A stretch of 62,495 nt of DNA from Aquincolibacterium sp041674705 (GTDB lineage Bacteria > Omnitrophota > Omnitrophia > Omnitrophales > Aquincolibacteriaceae). Made by a program: the position numbers and the translations under genes. Below, piece after piece: positions 52,763-61,283 of the stretch (position 1 is the stretch's first letter; the number at the start of each line of letters is the position of its first letter). The notes beneath the pieces are model-generated. The model ran no database searches and was not told where the DNA came from. It saw nothing but the letters and a program-made list of their open reading frames with translations. The stretch spans positions 1 to 62,495 of the forward strand of contig JBAYVF010000009.1 of the NCBI GenBank assembly GCA_041674705.1, written 5' to 3'.

Positions 52763-54133
52763 ATGTTAAGAACATTCTTATACAACTTGGCCTTCGCGGC
52801 ATTCGGGATCTTTTATTCCCCGATTTTTTTGATGAAGCTTCGCCAGGCCGAGGATCCGGCCGTGCTTTGGCGGGAACGCCGTGGGATCTTCCCGAAGGGT
52901 TGGGCCGAAAAGTTCGCAGGAAAGAAGATCGTCTGGCTTCACGCGGTGAGCGTGGGCGAGGTGATGGCCGTTGAAAAGTTCATTCCCGAATGGCTGGCTT
53001 CGGCCCCGGAGTATGAACTTTTGCTGACGACTGTCACGCCGACCGGACAGAGGATCGCCAAGAAATTCGCGAGTGAGCGGGTCCACGTCTGTTATTTTCC
53101 ATTCGATCTGACCCCGGTCGTGAAACGTTTTCTCGATCTTTTCAAGCCGGCTTGTTTGCTTCTCGTGGAGACCGAGATCTGGCCGAATCTTTTGACCGAA
53201 GCCAAGCGGCGGAACATTCCGGTCGGTGTGATCAATGCGCGGCTTTCGGAGCGCTCGTTTAAGAAATACAAGATCCTTCCATGGCTTTTCAAGCCTTTGT
53301 GGGGAAAACTCGATTTTGTTCTCGCGCAGTCCGAAGAAGATGCCGCCCGTTTCAGGGGGCTAGGCATTGCGGAAGAATCCGTGCGGGATATGGGCAATAT
53401 GAAGTTTGACCAGGCAGAATGGTCGGGAGAAAGTGCGGCAGAGGCCACAGAATTGCGCGAGGCCTGGGGATACACCTCGGAGGATCTTGTATGGATCGCG
53501 GGAAGCACGCATCCGGGGGAAGAAGTGGCCCTGATGGACGCCTTCAAAACGTTGCGCGAGCGATTTCCGAAACTTAGGTTGATCCTTGCGCCGCGGCACA
53601 TTGAGCGTTCGGAAGGGCTTTTAAAGGCATTAGAGAAATATGGTTTTAGCATGGCGTCATCGATGAAGAAAAAAGAAGGCCCGGAGCCTGCAGTGCTGGT
53701 TCTGGATCAGTTGGGCGTTCTCAAGAATCTGTACGGAATCGCGGACCTTGTGTTCATGGGCGGGAGCCTGATCCCTCACGGAGGTCAGAACCCGATCGAG
53801 CCCGCGCGTTTTAGTAAAGCCATACTCCATGGATCGCACGTTTTTAACTTTCACAAGATCTACCACCAGCTCGATCATGACGGTGGCGCTCTCAGGATCT
53901 CGGCTCCGGACGAACTGTCGTCCGCGGCGGCGGAGCTCCTCGCGAATGAGGGCAAGCGTCATGAGATGGGGCAAAAGGCTTTTCAGATCGTTAACCGTTT
54001 ACGGGGTGCCAGCAAACGTCAGGCCGGGTGGATCCTGACGTTCCTCAGAAGCCGGCGCCCCAATGAAAGGATCGATAGAAATGGACAGCATGAAGAATTA
54101 TTTTCGTCTCTTGGCGGAGGACAAACAAAATGA
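52763..54133 (+). CDS. waaA: 3-deoxy-D-manno-octulosonic acid (Kdo) transferase
   Basis: WaaA adds Kdo to lipid IVA at the inner membrane. From the ATG at 52763 (GGGGAAGGA upstream) it is 456 residues. It has one N-terminal membrane anchor, the GT30 N-domain with VWLHAVSVGEVMA, TTVTPTGQRIAKK, VETEIWPNLLTEAKRR and NARLSERS. In the C-domain it has WIAGSTHPGEE, RHIERSEG and VFMGGSLIPHGGQNPIEPA. The end overlaps lpxK by 53 bases. Confidence 0.95.
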   Translation: MLRTFLYNLAFAAFGIFYSPIFLMKLRQAEDPAVLWRERRGIFPKGWAEKFAGKKIVWLHAVSVGEVMAVEKFIPEWLASAPEYELLLTTVTPTGQRIAKKFASERVHVCYFPFDLTPVVKRFLDLFKPACLLLVETEIWPNLLTEAKRRNIPVGVINARLSERSFKKYKILPWLFKPLWGKLDFVLAQSEEDAARFRGLGIAEESVRDMGNMKFDQAEWSGESAAEATELREAWGYTSEDLVWIAGSTHPGEEVALMDAFKTLRERFPKLRLILAPRHIERSEGLLKALEKYGFSMASSMKKKEGPEPAVLVLDQLGVLKNLYGIADLVFMGGSLIPHGGQNPIEPARFSKAILHGSHVFNFHKIYHQLDHDGGALRISAPDELSSAAAELLANEGKRHEMGQKAFQIVNRLRGASKRQAGWILTFLRSRRPNERIDRNGQHEELFSSLGGGQTK

Positions 54134-55130
54134 CCCGACAAGCGGGATTCTCTCCGCGATTCTTTCTCTCGCGGCAGGGGGGTATGGTCTCGGGGTCCGG
54201 ACGTTCCGCTGGCTTTATGAAAAGAAAGTCTTGGCCCGCAAGCGTCTTCCTTATCCGGTCATCAGTGTCGGCAATCTAACCTGGGGCGGCACGGGCAAAA
54301 CACCGTTCGTGGAATATCTCGCGCGCAAGATCGGGATGCACCGGCGCGTGCCGCTCGTTCTCATGCGTGGTTATAGCCATGATGAGGCCCTGGAACTTCA
54401 GAATCATCTTCCGACCGCGGTCATCGGGGTCGGCAAGGACCGCGCGAAGGTCGCCCAACGCGTCAAAGAAGAAAAACGGCACGTGGATATCGCGATCCTT
54501 GACGATGGGCTCCAGCATCAGGCTCTCCACCGGGATGTCGATATTGTGGTCGTCAATTCGCTGAACCCCTTTGGCAACGGGAAACTCATCCCGCGCGGCA
54601 TTTTGCGGGAGCCTCTTGAGGTCCTTACGCGTGCGGCCATTATCATCCTCACTCACGTGAATCTGGTCAGTCCTGAAGAGCTCAAAAAACTCAAGGAGAA
54701 GATCAAGGTTCTGGCGCCTCAAGCGCAAACGGTCGAGACCCTGATGGAGGTCCTTTTTCTTTACCGCGCCAAAACCAAAGTCCGGACTGCGGTCGAGAAA
54801 ATGGCCGGCCGGCGCGTCGCAACTTTCGCGGCAGTGGGGACACCCAGGTCCTTCCAGCTCGTCCTGCAGCGTTTTCAACTCAAGACCGTCCGGAACTTCG
54901 AATTTCTGGACCATCACGAATATACCCAGGAAGAACTTTTGAAGATCAAGGAGGTCGCGAAATCAGCCGGCGCCGAGGAGATCATCACGACGGAAAAAGA
55001 TTTTTATCGGTCCCGTGAATTGATCACAGAGACGCTGAACCCGCTGGTTCTTGCCGCGCGGCTTCGGGTCGTATCAGGAGAAGAAATTCTTACCGACCGA
55101 CTTTTCCGCTTGCTCGGAGTCAGGAGTTAA
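54081..55130 (+). CDS. lpxK: Tetraacyldisaccharide 4'-kinase
   Basis: LpxK phosphorylates the 4' position of the lipid A disaccharide. ATG 54081 is preferred because AAAGGA lies nine bases upstream; ATG 54063 would add six residues. The product is 349 residues with an N-terminal hydrophobic segment. It has the P-loop VGNLTWGGTGKTPFVEYLA, DDGLQHQALHRDVDIVVV and the later GILREPLEVLTRAA. ATTEKDFYR-like sequence (TTEKDFYRSRE) is at the C-terminus. It overlaps waaA and is followed by the acyltransferase gene four bases later. Confidence 0.95.
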   Translation: MDSMKNYFRLLAEDKQNDPTSGILSAILSLAAGGYGLGVRTFRWLYEKKVLARKRLPYPVISVGNLTWGGTGKTPFVEYLARKIGMHRRVPLVLMRGYSHDEALELQNHLPTAVIGVGKDRAKVAQRVKEEKRHVDIAILDDGLQHQALHRDVDIVVVNSLNPFGNGKLIPRGILREPLEVLTRAAIIILTHVNLVSPEELKKLKEKIKVLAPQAQTVETLMEVLFLYRAKTKVRTAVEKMAGRRVATFAAVGTPRSFQLVLQRFQLKTVRNFEFLDHHEYTQEELLKIKEVAKSAGAEEIITTEKDFYRSRELITETLNPLVLAARLRVVSGEEILTDRLFRLLGVRS

Positions 55131-55134
55131 ATTC

Positions 55135-57084
55135 ATGGAAGACCTGCTTGACCGGACCGCTTACCTCGCAGCGCGCGCGCTTATTTTTATTTTTGAGCGC
55201 ATCCCTTTCGCCCTGGGTCTGAGAATCGGCGATTTTCTTGGTCGTGGGGTGTTTTATGTCTCAAAGAAACGGCGCGTGGCGTATATCAATCTGAAGGCAG
55301 CGCTTGGGAATCAATTGACCCCGGCCGGACGATGGAAAGCCGTACGCGATCATTTTGGGTGCATGGGACAAACCGTTGTCGAAGTGATGTGTTTCAAACA
55401 GATGAAGCGCAAGCGCCATGACCTCGATGTCAAGATCCATCACTTGGAGAGGTACGAAGCGCTTCTCCGCTCAGGCCATGGCGGAGTCTTGATCACCGCG
55501 CATTTCGGGAATTGGGAGCTTTTGCAGGTCTGGTCCGGACTTCGCGGTACGCCGATCCATGTGTTGACGCGTGAGCAGAAATTTCCGAAGCTCAACGGAC
55601 TCATCAACGAACTTCGTGAAAGCCACGGCTCGGTTTCCATCAGTCGCGGCGCAGGCATCCGTGGCCTGATCCGCGCGCTCCGGGAGAAAAAAATGATCGG
55701 CGTTCTGGGCGATCAATCGGCCGGTAAGGACGAGGGGATCCTCCTGCCTTTCTTTGGGCGAAGGACCACGGTCCCGACCGGGGCCTTCCAATTGGCGCAT
55801 CGTACGGATGCGTTCATTATGCCGTTCTTTATCGTGAGAACCGGAGGCCGTGAGCACGAAGTCTACTCCGAAGAGATCCTGAAGGATGATCCTTCTCTTG
55901 ACCCCCAGGCGCGCGTCGAATTTCAGGCCCGGCAATATCTGAAGGTGCTCGAAGGGTTTATAAGGAAATTCCCGAACCAATGGCTTTGGGAAAATAAACG
56001 TTGGAAATTTTGTTGGGACAGGAAGATCGTGATCCTCTCGGACGGCAAGGCCGGGCATTTCAAACAATCCGAGGTCGTAGCCGAGATGCTCTCGGATTTC
56101 AAGGAGTTCCACGGACGACCGGGTCTTAAGTTTGAGACTGAAAGGATCCATGTGGAATACCGCTCGGCCTTCCACCGGACGGCTTTGTTTTGTCTGGCAT
56201 TTCTGATGAAACCCTGGATCCAGGGGAGACTTCGCTGGCTCGCGCCTTTTTTTACGCCGGAAACTCAAAAAGCGATCGAAGAGGCGAATGCGGACTATAT
56301 CATCGCGGCAGGTTCCGGGCTTGCGCCGCTTCAAAAACTTCTTGCCCAAGAAACCGGCGCGAAAACCATTGTGATCATGAATCCCCCTTTTCCTTATTCT
56401 ATGACGCATTACGATCTCGCGATCGTTCCCGCGCACGATGGCGGCCAGGTGCCCAAGCGGGCGCTCCGCTGCGTGGTGATGCCAAGCGGTTACAAGACCT
56501 TGGATCGCGGGGCGGATGTGAAACAATTGCAAGCAAAACTGGGCGAAGGGGTGAGCCCGAAAATCGCGGTATTTCTCGGCGGCGCCACCCGGGGTTATGA
56601 TCTGACGGTCTCTGACATGGAAAAACTTTGTTCGGTTTTAAAACGCATGAGCTCGCGCGCCGGAGATTACATGATCACCACATCGCGGCGGACTTCGGCG
56701 CCGGTGGAACGTTTTCTGAAAAGTACGCTCACGCAGCACCCGGCCTGCCGGTTCCTTGTGATCGCAAATGAAGAAAACCCGCCTTACGCGGCAGGCGGTA
56801 TGATGGGGCTTGCAGATCTCTTGATCGTGACGGAAGACAGCCTTGCCATGATCTCGGAAGCTGTCGGAACGGGCAAACGTGTGATCGTGCTGGATCTCGG
56901 GGAAGGCGAACTTCCCGAAAAACATTACCGTTTTCATCAGATTCTCTCCCAGCGCGGGCTTGTGACCTTAAGCGGTCTCGCGGATCTGGAAAAAAATATT
57001 ACGGAACTTCTTAAGAAGCCAGTCATGCCGGCCCTTCAACGCGAAAAAGACGCGCTGATCGAACGGTTGGGAGGCATGCTATGA
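55135..57084 (+). CDS. Fusion of LpxL-type lipid A acyltransferase with an ELM1-like domain
   Basis: Residues 1-295 are a lysophospholipid/lipid A acyltransferase of the LpxL/HtrB family. An N-terminal membrane segment is followed by the catalytic HFGNWE (123-128), GIRGLIRALREKKMIGVLGDQ and the PTGAFQLAH segment. From residue ~297 (KIVILSDGKAGHFKQSEVV) to the end is a domain like mitochondrial-fission ELM1 (formerly DUF1022), whose bacterial relatives look like GT-B glycosyltransferases. GGATRGYDL and TTSRRTSAPVE are typical. The ATG at 55135 is the first start after lpxK. The total is 649 residues. I infer linked acylation and sugar or phosphate transfer on lipid A. The stop is followed at once by a MITE-like element. 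Confidence 0.82.
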   Translation: MEDLLDRTAYLAARALIFIFERIPFALGLRIGDFLGRGVFYVSKKRRVAYINLKAALGNQLTPAGRWKAVRDHFGCMGQTVVEVMCFKQMKRKRHDLDVKIHHLERYEALLRSGHGGVLITAHFGNWELLQVWSGLRGTPIHVLTREQKFPKLNGLINELRESHGSVSISRGAGIRGLIRALREKKMIGVLGDQSAGKDEGILLPFFGRRTTVPTGAFQLAHRTDAFIMPFFIVRTGGREHEVYSEEILKDDPSLDPQARVEFQARQYLKVLEGFIRKFPNQWLWENKRWKFCWDRKIVILSDGKAGHFKQSEVVAEMLSDFKEFHGRPGLKFETERIHVEYRSAFHRTALFCLAFLMKPWIQGRLRWLAPFFTPETQKAIEEANADYIIAAGSGLAPLQKLLAQETGAKTIVIMNPPFPYSMTHYDLAIVPAHDGGQVPKRALRCVVMPSGYKTLDRGADVKQLQAKLGEGVSPKIAVFLGGATRGYDLTVSDMEKLCSVLKRMSSRAGDYMITTSRRTSAPVERFLKSTLTQHPACRFLVIANEENPPYAAGGMMGLADLLIVTEDSLAMISEAVGTGKRVIVLDLGEGELPEKHYRFHQILSQRGLVTLSGLADLEKNITELLKKPVMPALQREKDALIERLGGML

Positions 57085-57210
57085 ATCCCGTTAGAGACAG
57101 GAAGCGCTTGAAGAGCGCTTCCGTGAACGGACGAATCAAAATGTCGCAGAACGATTTTAATTATCCATGTAAATCGGAGGGGAGACGTCTTACCGCGTCT
57201 CTAACGGGAT
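57085..57210. mobile_element. MITE-like palindromic element with CCCGTTAGAGAC ends, copy 2 (inverted)
   Basis: The ends ATCCCGTTAGAGAC (57085-57098) and GTCTCTAACGGGAT (57197-57210) are perfect 14-base inverted repeats. A GGAAGCGC/GCGCTTCC hairpin follows the left end, and an AGACGTCT stretch precedes the right end. The order is the reverse complement of copy 1 at 13858-13979. The right end supplies the AT of the ATG of the next gene. Confidence 0.75.
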
Positions 57211-59305
57211 GAAAGTGATGCAGCTTTTGCCGGCGCTAGAGCTCGGCGGGACCGAGCGCGGGGTGGTAGATCTGGCGCGAGCTATGAAAAAAGAAGGGCA
57301 CGCGACGGTGGTGGTTTCCTCCGGAGGGTCGCTTGTGGCCGAACTCCAGAAGATCGGAATCCCGCATTACGGTTTGCCCGTGCATCAGAAATCCCTGGCC
57401 GGTTTATTTCTCGTCGAAGAACTTGTAAAGATCATCCAGCGGGAGCGCGTCGACATTGTTCATGCCCGCAGCCGCGTCCCGGCCTGGCTCGGATGGCTTG
57501 CGGCGCGCAAGGCCGGCATCCCTTTTATTACGACCTGTCACGGACATTATTCCGTTCATCCCATGAGCTTCGTCATGGGGTGGGGAAAGCGCGTCATTGT
57601 GGCGTCGCACGCGATCGGCCGGAGAATGATCGACGAGTTCAATGTTCCGCCCGACCGCATCCGTTTGATCCCGCGCGGCGTCGATCTTTCGCAATTCACT
57701 TTCTCTTTCGCTAAATTTGAGAAGCATAAAGGGCCGATGCGGATCATTCATATTGGGCGGTTCTCGCCGGCCAAAGGCCAGGTGGAATTCCTCCAAGCCA
57801 TTCATTTATTGCGCAGCCGGCTTTCTCATTTCGAAGTGTGGATCGTCGGCTCCGAAGGCCGCGGGAAACATCGCTACACGGATCTGATGAAAAAAACGGT
57901 CCAGCAGTTCGGGCTCGAAACCTGCGTCAAGATCCTTCCGCCGACGCGTGATGTCGCGGGTCTTTTGGCCCAATCCGATCTTTTGGTGCTTTCTTCTCTT
58001 ATCCCGGAGCCTTTCGGCCGTGTGATCATTGAGGCGGGTGCCGTAGGCACTCCTGTGGCGGCGACCTGGCTGGGCGGCGTACCGGACATCATCGATCATA
58101 ATGAGAACGGGCTGCTTTTTCCGCCGAAGAACATTCCCGCGATGGCCGAGGCGATGTACGAACTTTTGACGGATCGGGAAAAAGCCAAATCGTTTGCGGT
58201 AAAATTACGGAAAAAAGTGGAGGAGAAATTCAACCTGGAGCAAATGGTCCGGAAAACGCTCGAAATCTATGAGGAAGTCCGCAAACGGCGACGGATCCTT
58301 GTGATCAAGCTGGGGGCCATGGGGGACCTCATCCTGGTCGTGCCGAGTCTGAGGATGCTCAAGGAGCGCTTTCCAGACGCAGCGATCACGCTTCTGGTCG
58401 ATCGCAAGCTCGCGCCGATCGTTTCGGCCTGTCCCTTTCTGGACGACATGATTCTTGTGGACCGGAAAAAACTTTCGAATATTTTTTATCTTTTGAAAAC
58501 AGCGCGGCGGATTCGTCGCGAAGGGTTTGATATGTCGGTCGATCTTCACAACAACAAGTGGACACATCTTCTCGCGTATCTGGGCGGGGCGGTCCAACGT
58601 TTCGGGTTTGCGCGCGGGCGATGGGGATTTTTACTCAACCGGCCCGACAGGACCTTCGAGGTCGGGGATTCGCCTCTTCGCCATCAATTCCGCGTGTTGT
58701 CCAAGGTTGGGGTCACCCAATTTGATGACACATTGGAACTTTGGCCGAAACCGGAGAACCTTGAGAAGGCCGAACAAATGATCGGGATGCTTGGGCCTAA
58801 AGAGTCGACCCGGATCATCGGGTTTGTGATGGGGTCCAGTCCCAATTGGCCAAGCAAACGCTGGCCGACGGAGCATTTTGTTGCTCTTGCCAAGAGGCTC
58901 CTTGAGAAATATGACGCGCGGATCGTTTTGATCGGCTCTCCCGACGAGGCCGATCTCGGGAACCCTTTTTACTCCTTCGGGCCCGGCAAGATCCTTGATC
59001 TTATCGGGAAGACCGAATTGGAGGAGTTGCCGGCGTTTTTTAAACAGTTCCATCTGGTGGTGACGGGAGATACGGCGCCGCTTCATATGGCTGCGGCGAT
59101 GAATGTTCCGATCGTGGCTTTGTTCGGCCCGACGGACGCTAAGAGGCATGCGCCTCCTGCGAAAAAGATCGACATCCTTTCGCATCATCTGCCTTGCCAG
59201 CCCTGCTACGAAGGTGTTTGCAAAGCTAAAGAGACGAAGGCTTGTCTGACGCATATTTCCGTAGAAGAAGTGTTTGAACATTGCCAAAGGGCTCTTACCG
59301 CATGA
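57209..59305 (+). CDS. Fusion of GT4 glycosyltransferase and GT9 heptosyltransferase domains
   Basis: Residues 1-355 are a GT-B enzyme of family 4. It has LGGTERGVVDLARAM near the start, the HARSRVPAWLGWLAARKAGIP region, the donor-binding IHIGRFSPAKGQVEFLQA and the EX7E-like PEPFGRVIIEAGAVGTPV. From residue ~360 (RILVIKLGAMGDLILVVPSL) to 698 is a heptosyltransferase-like GT9 unit with GDTAPLHMAAAMNVPIVALFGPT. The ATG at 57209 spans the edge of the preceding element; ATG 57218 is an alternative. The stop overlaps the next GT9 gene (ATGA). It probably builds the LPS core or a related glycan in the cytoplasm. Substrates are unknown. Confidence 0.85.
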   Translation: MKVMQLLPALELGGTERGVVDLARAMKKEGHATVVVSSGGSLVAELQKIGIPHYGLPVHQKSLAGLFLVEELVKIIQRERVDIVHARSRVPAWLGWLAARKAGIPFITTCHGHYSVHPMSFVMGWGKRVIVASHAIGRRMIDEFNVPPDRIRLIPRGVDLSQFTFSFAKFEKHKGPMRIIHIGRFSPAKGQVEFLQAIHLLRSRLSHFEVWIVGSEGRGKHRYTDLMKKTVQQFGLETCVKILPPTRDVAGLLAQSDLLVLSSLIPEPFGRVIIEAGAVGTPVAATWLGGVPDIIDHNENGLLFPPKNIPAMAEAMYELLTDREKAKSFAVKLRKKVEEKFNLEQMVRKTLEIYEEVRKRRRILVIKLGAMGDLILVVPSLRMLKERFPDAAITLLVDRKLAPIVSACPFLDDMILVDRKKLSNIFYLLKTARRIRREGFDMSVDLHNNKWTHLLAYLGGAVQRFGFARGRWGFLLNRPDRTFEVGDSPLRHQFRVLSKVGVTQFDDTLELWPKPENLEKAEQMIGMLGPKESTRIIGFVMGSSPNWPSKRWPTEHFVALAKRLLEKYDARIVLIGSPDEADLGNPFYSFGPGKILDLIGKTELEELPAFFKQFHLVVTGDTAPLHMAAAMNVPIVALFGPTDAKRHAPPAKKIDILSHHLPCQPCYEGVCKAKETKACLTHISVEEVFEHCQRALTA

Positions 59306-60324
59306 AGATCGTTGTTGTTATGAAAAATTGGCTTGGCGATCTTCTTTTCCAGATGCCTGCACTTGACCTTATCCATCAAAAATATCCCGGAGCGTCGATC
59401 ACCTGCATCGCGCCCGAGCGTTGCCGGGAGATCCTTGAGGCTCATCCTGCCGTTTCAGATTTCTTGAGTTTTGATGAAAAAAGCACGCACCGATCGTGGC
59501 TTGCCAGAATGCGATTTATTCTGGATTTGAGAAAGCGTGGGCCTTGGGATCAAGGTTATCTTTTCCACCGTTCCCGTTCGCGAGCGGTGTTTTTGCTGCT
59601 GGCCGGCGTGAAAGAACGCATCGGTTACGGAAAAGGGCGGAAAATGTTTTTGTCGCAGGCAATTGAAGAACCTGTCAAGCCCTTGCACCAGCTCGATTAT
59701 TTTTTTAATATGATGAAGAGCGCGGGGTTTGAGCTTTCTGCGGAGAAAGAGTACCAATTTTTTTATAAAAAAGAGGATGAACAAGCCGCGCGCGAGGTCC
59801 TCGGGGCGCACGGGATCGAAAAGAACGCTCGATACATTTGTTTTCATCTGGGTGCGAATTGGGAGCCCAAGCGTTGGCCGGCCGCGCATTTTGCCGCGTT
59901 AGCGGAAAAGATCGAAGAAAAATGGCGACTTCCCGTGGTGGTGACCGGATCTCAAAACGACAGGCTGCTCTTTGAGGAGTTTGCGGCGAAAATTCATCGT
60001 GCGAAGATCATTTCTTTGATCGGGAAAACCGGGCTACGTGTTTCCGCCGTGATCTACCAACATGCGGCATGTCTCGTGACGGGAGACTCCGGGCCGATGC
60101 ACATCGCTTCCGGCGTCGGCGCTCCGGTTGTTGCGCTTTTTGGTCCCACGGACCCCAAACTTACGGGACCCCGCGGGAGGGGTGAGAGCCTTGTATTGCA
60201 ATATGTTCCGCCAGGCTATACGGTTCCTTTTTTTGGCAAAGATCTTCCCGAAGAGGGCTGGCTTTCGCACATAACCCCGGAAGAAGTTTTGGATGCGATC
60301 GAAAGAATTTTAAAAAAAGCATGA
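59302..60324 (+). CDS. Glycosyltransferase family 9 (WaaF-like heptosyltransferase)
   Basis: The 340-residue product opens KIVVVMKNWLGDLLFQMPAL and has CFHLGANWEPKRWPAAHFAAL and TGDSGPMHIASGVGAPVVALFGPTDP, the donor-site motifs of heptosyltransferases. ATG 59302 is chosen because it overlaps the upstream stop as ATGA and gives the family opening; the frame is open back to 59281. It lies third in a run of four GT9 domains with overlapping starts, pointing to one LPS-core operon. Confidence 0.9.
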   Translation: MKIVVVMKNWLGDLLFQMPALDLIHQKYPGASITCIAPERCREILEAHPAVSDFLSFDEKSTHRSWLARMRFILDLRKRGPWDQGYLFHRSRSRAVFLLLAGVKERIGYGKGRKMFLSQAIEEPVKPLHQLDYFFNMMKSAGFELSAEKEYQFFYKKEDEQAAREVLGAHGIEKNARYICFHLGANWEPKRWPAAHFAALAEKIEEKWRLPVVVTGSQNDRLLFEEFAAKIHRAKIISLIGKTGLRVSAVIYQHAACLVTGDSGPMHIASGVGAPVVALFGPTDPKLTGPRGRGESLVLQYVPPGYTVPFFGKDLPEEGWLSHITPEEVLDAIERILKKA

Positions 60325-61283
60325 ATATTCTTGTGGTAACGCTCAGTAATTTCGGGGATGTGATACTGACGACGCCGGTGATTACGGCGCTTGTCCGGAA
60401 ATACCCCGAGGCGCGGATCACGGTGGTGGTAGGGCCGCGCGCACGAAGCGTTCTCGAGAGAAGTTCCGAGATCCATAAGATCGTGATCTACGATAAAAAG
60501 GCTTCGTTTTGGAAAAAGTTGAAATTTATCGCAGAGCTTCGAAAGGCAAAATATGACCGAGTGATCGATCTTCGTAATACGGCCATTCCGTTCCTGGTCT
60601 CCCGCAAAAAGCGTACGCCTCTTTTCAGGAAATTCACAAAGACGAACATGCGGGACCGTCATCTTGAAATGCTCACAAAAGTAGAAGCGGATATCCCGGA
60701 GCCTTCTCCCTTTCAATTTTTTAACAAGGCGGATGAGGTGTTTGCCATGCGCGCTTTGGAAGTAGCGGGGATCCCGGAAAAAAACGGATGGATCCTCGTG
60801 GCGGCCGGCGCGGCCAGCGAGAGGAAGCGGTGGCCGGTCCGTTATTTTAAAGAAACGATCCGGACGCTTCATGAAAGGACCGGCAAGAAGGTCCTTCTGG
60901 TGGGGACTTTGAGTGAGAGACCCGTGGCCGACAGTATCCGGGTGGAACTTCCCGGAATCGTCGGGGTTCTTTGCGGGGATCTGGTTTTGCCCGAGACGGC
61001 GGCACTGATCGCAAACGCTTCGCTTGTGGTCGCCAATGACAGCGCGATCATGCATCTTGGTTTCGAATTAGGCATACCGACCATCGGGATCTTCGGCCCG
61101 ACCGACTATGAGAAGTACGGTCATGAGGGGCCCAAATTCCGCATTGCACGGGAAGAGGCGAGGAGCTGTTCCTGCGGATCGGATCAATTGCCACGAGCCG
61201 AAAGAAGTTGTTTCCATGGGCTCAAGCCGGAAAAAGTGGTTAAACTTTCTCTGGAGCTTCTGAATGTCGCTCAAACTACCTGA
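60321..61283 (+). CDS. Glycosyltransferase family 9
   Basis: The 320-residue product opens NILVVTLSNFGDVILTTPVI. It has ILVAAGAASERKRWPVRYFKE and VVANDSAIMHLGFELGIPTIGIFGPTD, matching family 9. Four cysteines near the end (SCSCGS, SCFHG) are unusual but also seen in some core transferases. It overlaps the upstream gene by four bases and the downstream one by 20 bases. Acceptor sugar unknown. Confidence 0.88.
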   Translation: MNILVVTLSNFGDVILTTPVITALVRKYPEARITVVVGPRARSVLERSSEIHKIVIYDKKASFWKKLKFIAELRKAKYDRVIDLRNTAIPFLVSRKKRTPLFRKFTKTNMRDRHLEMLTKVEADIPEPSPFQFFNKADEVFAMRALEVAGIPEKNGWILVAAGAASERKRWPVRYFKETIRTLHERTGKKVLLVGTLSERPVADSIRVELPGIVGVLCGDLVLPETAALIANASLVVANDSAIMHLGFELGIPTIGIFGPTDYEKYGHEGPKFRIAREEARSCSCGSDQLPRAERSCFHGLKPEKVVKLSLELLNVAQTT

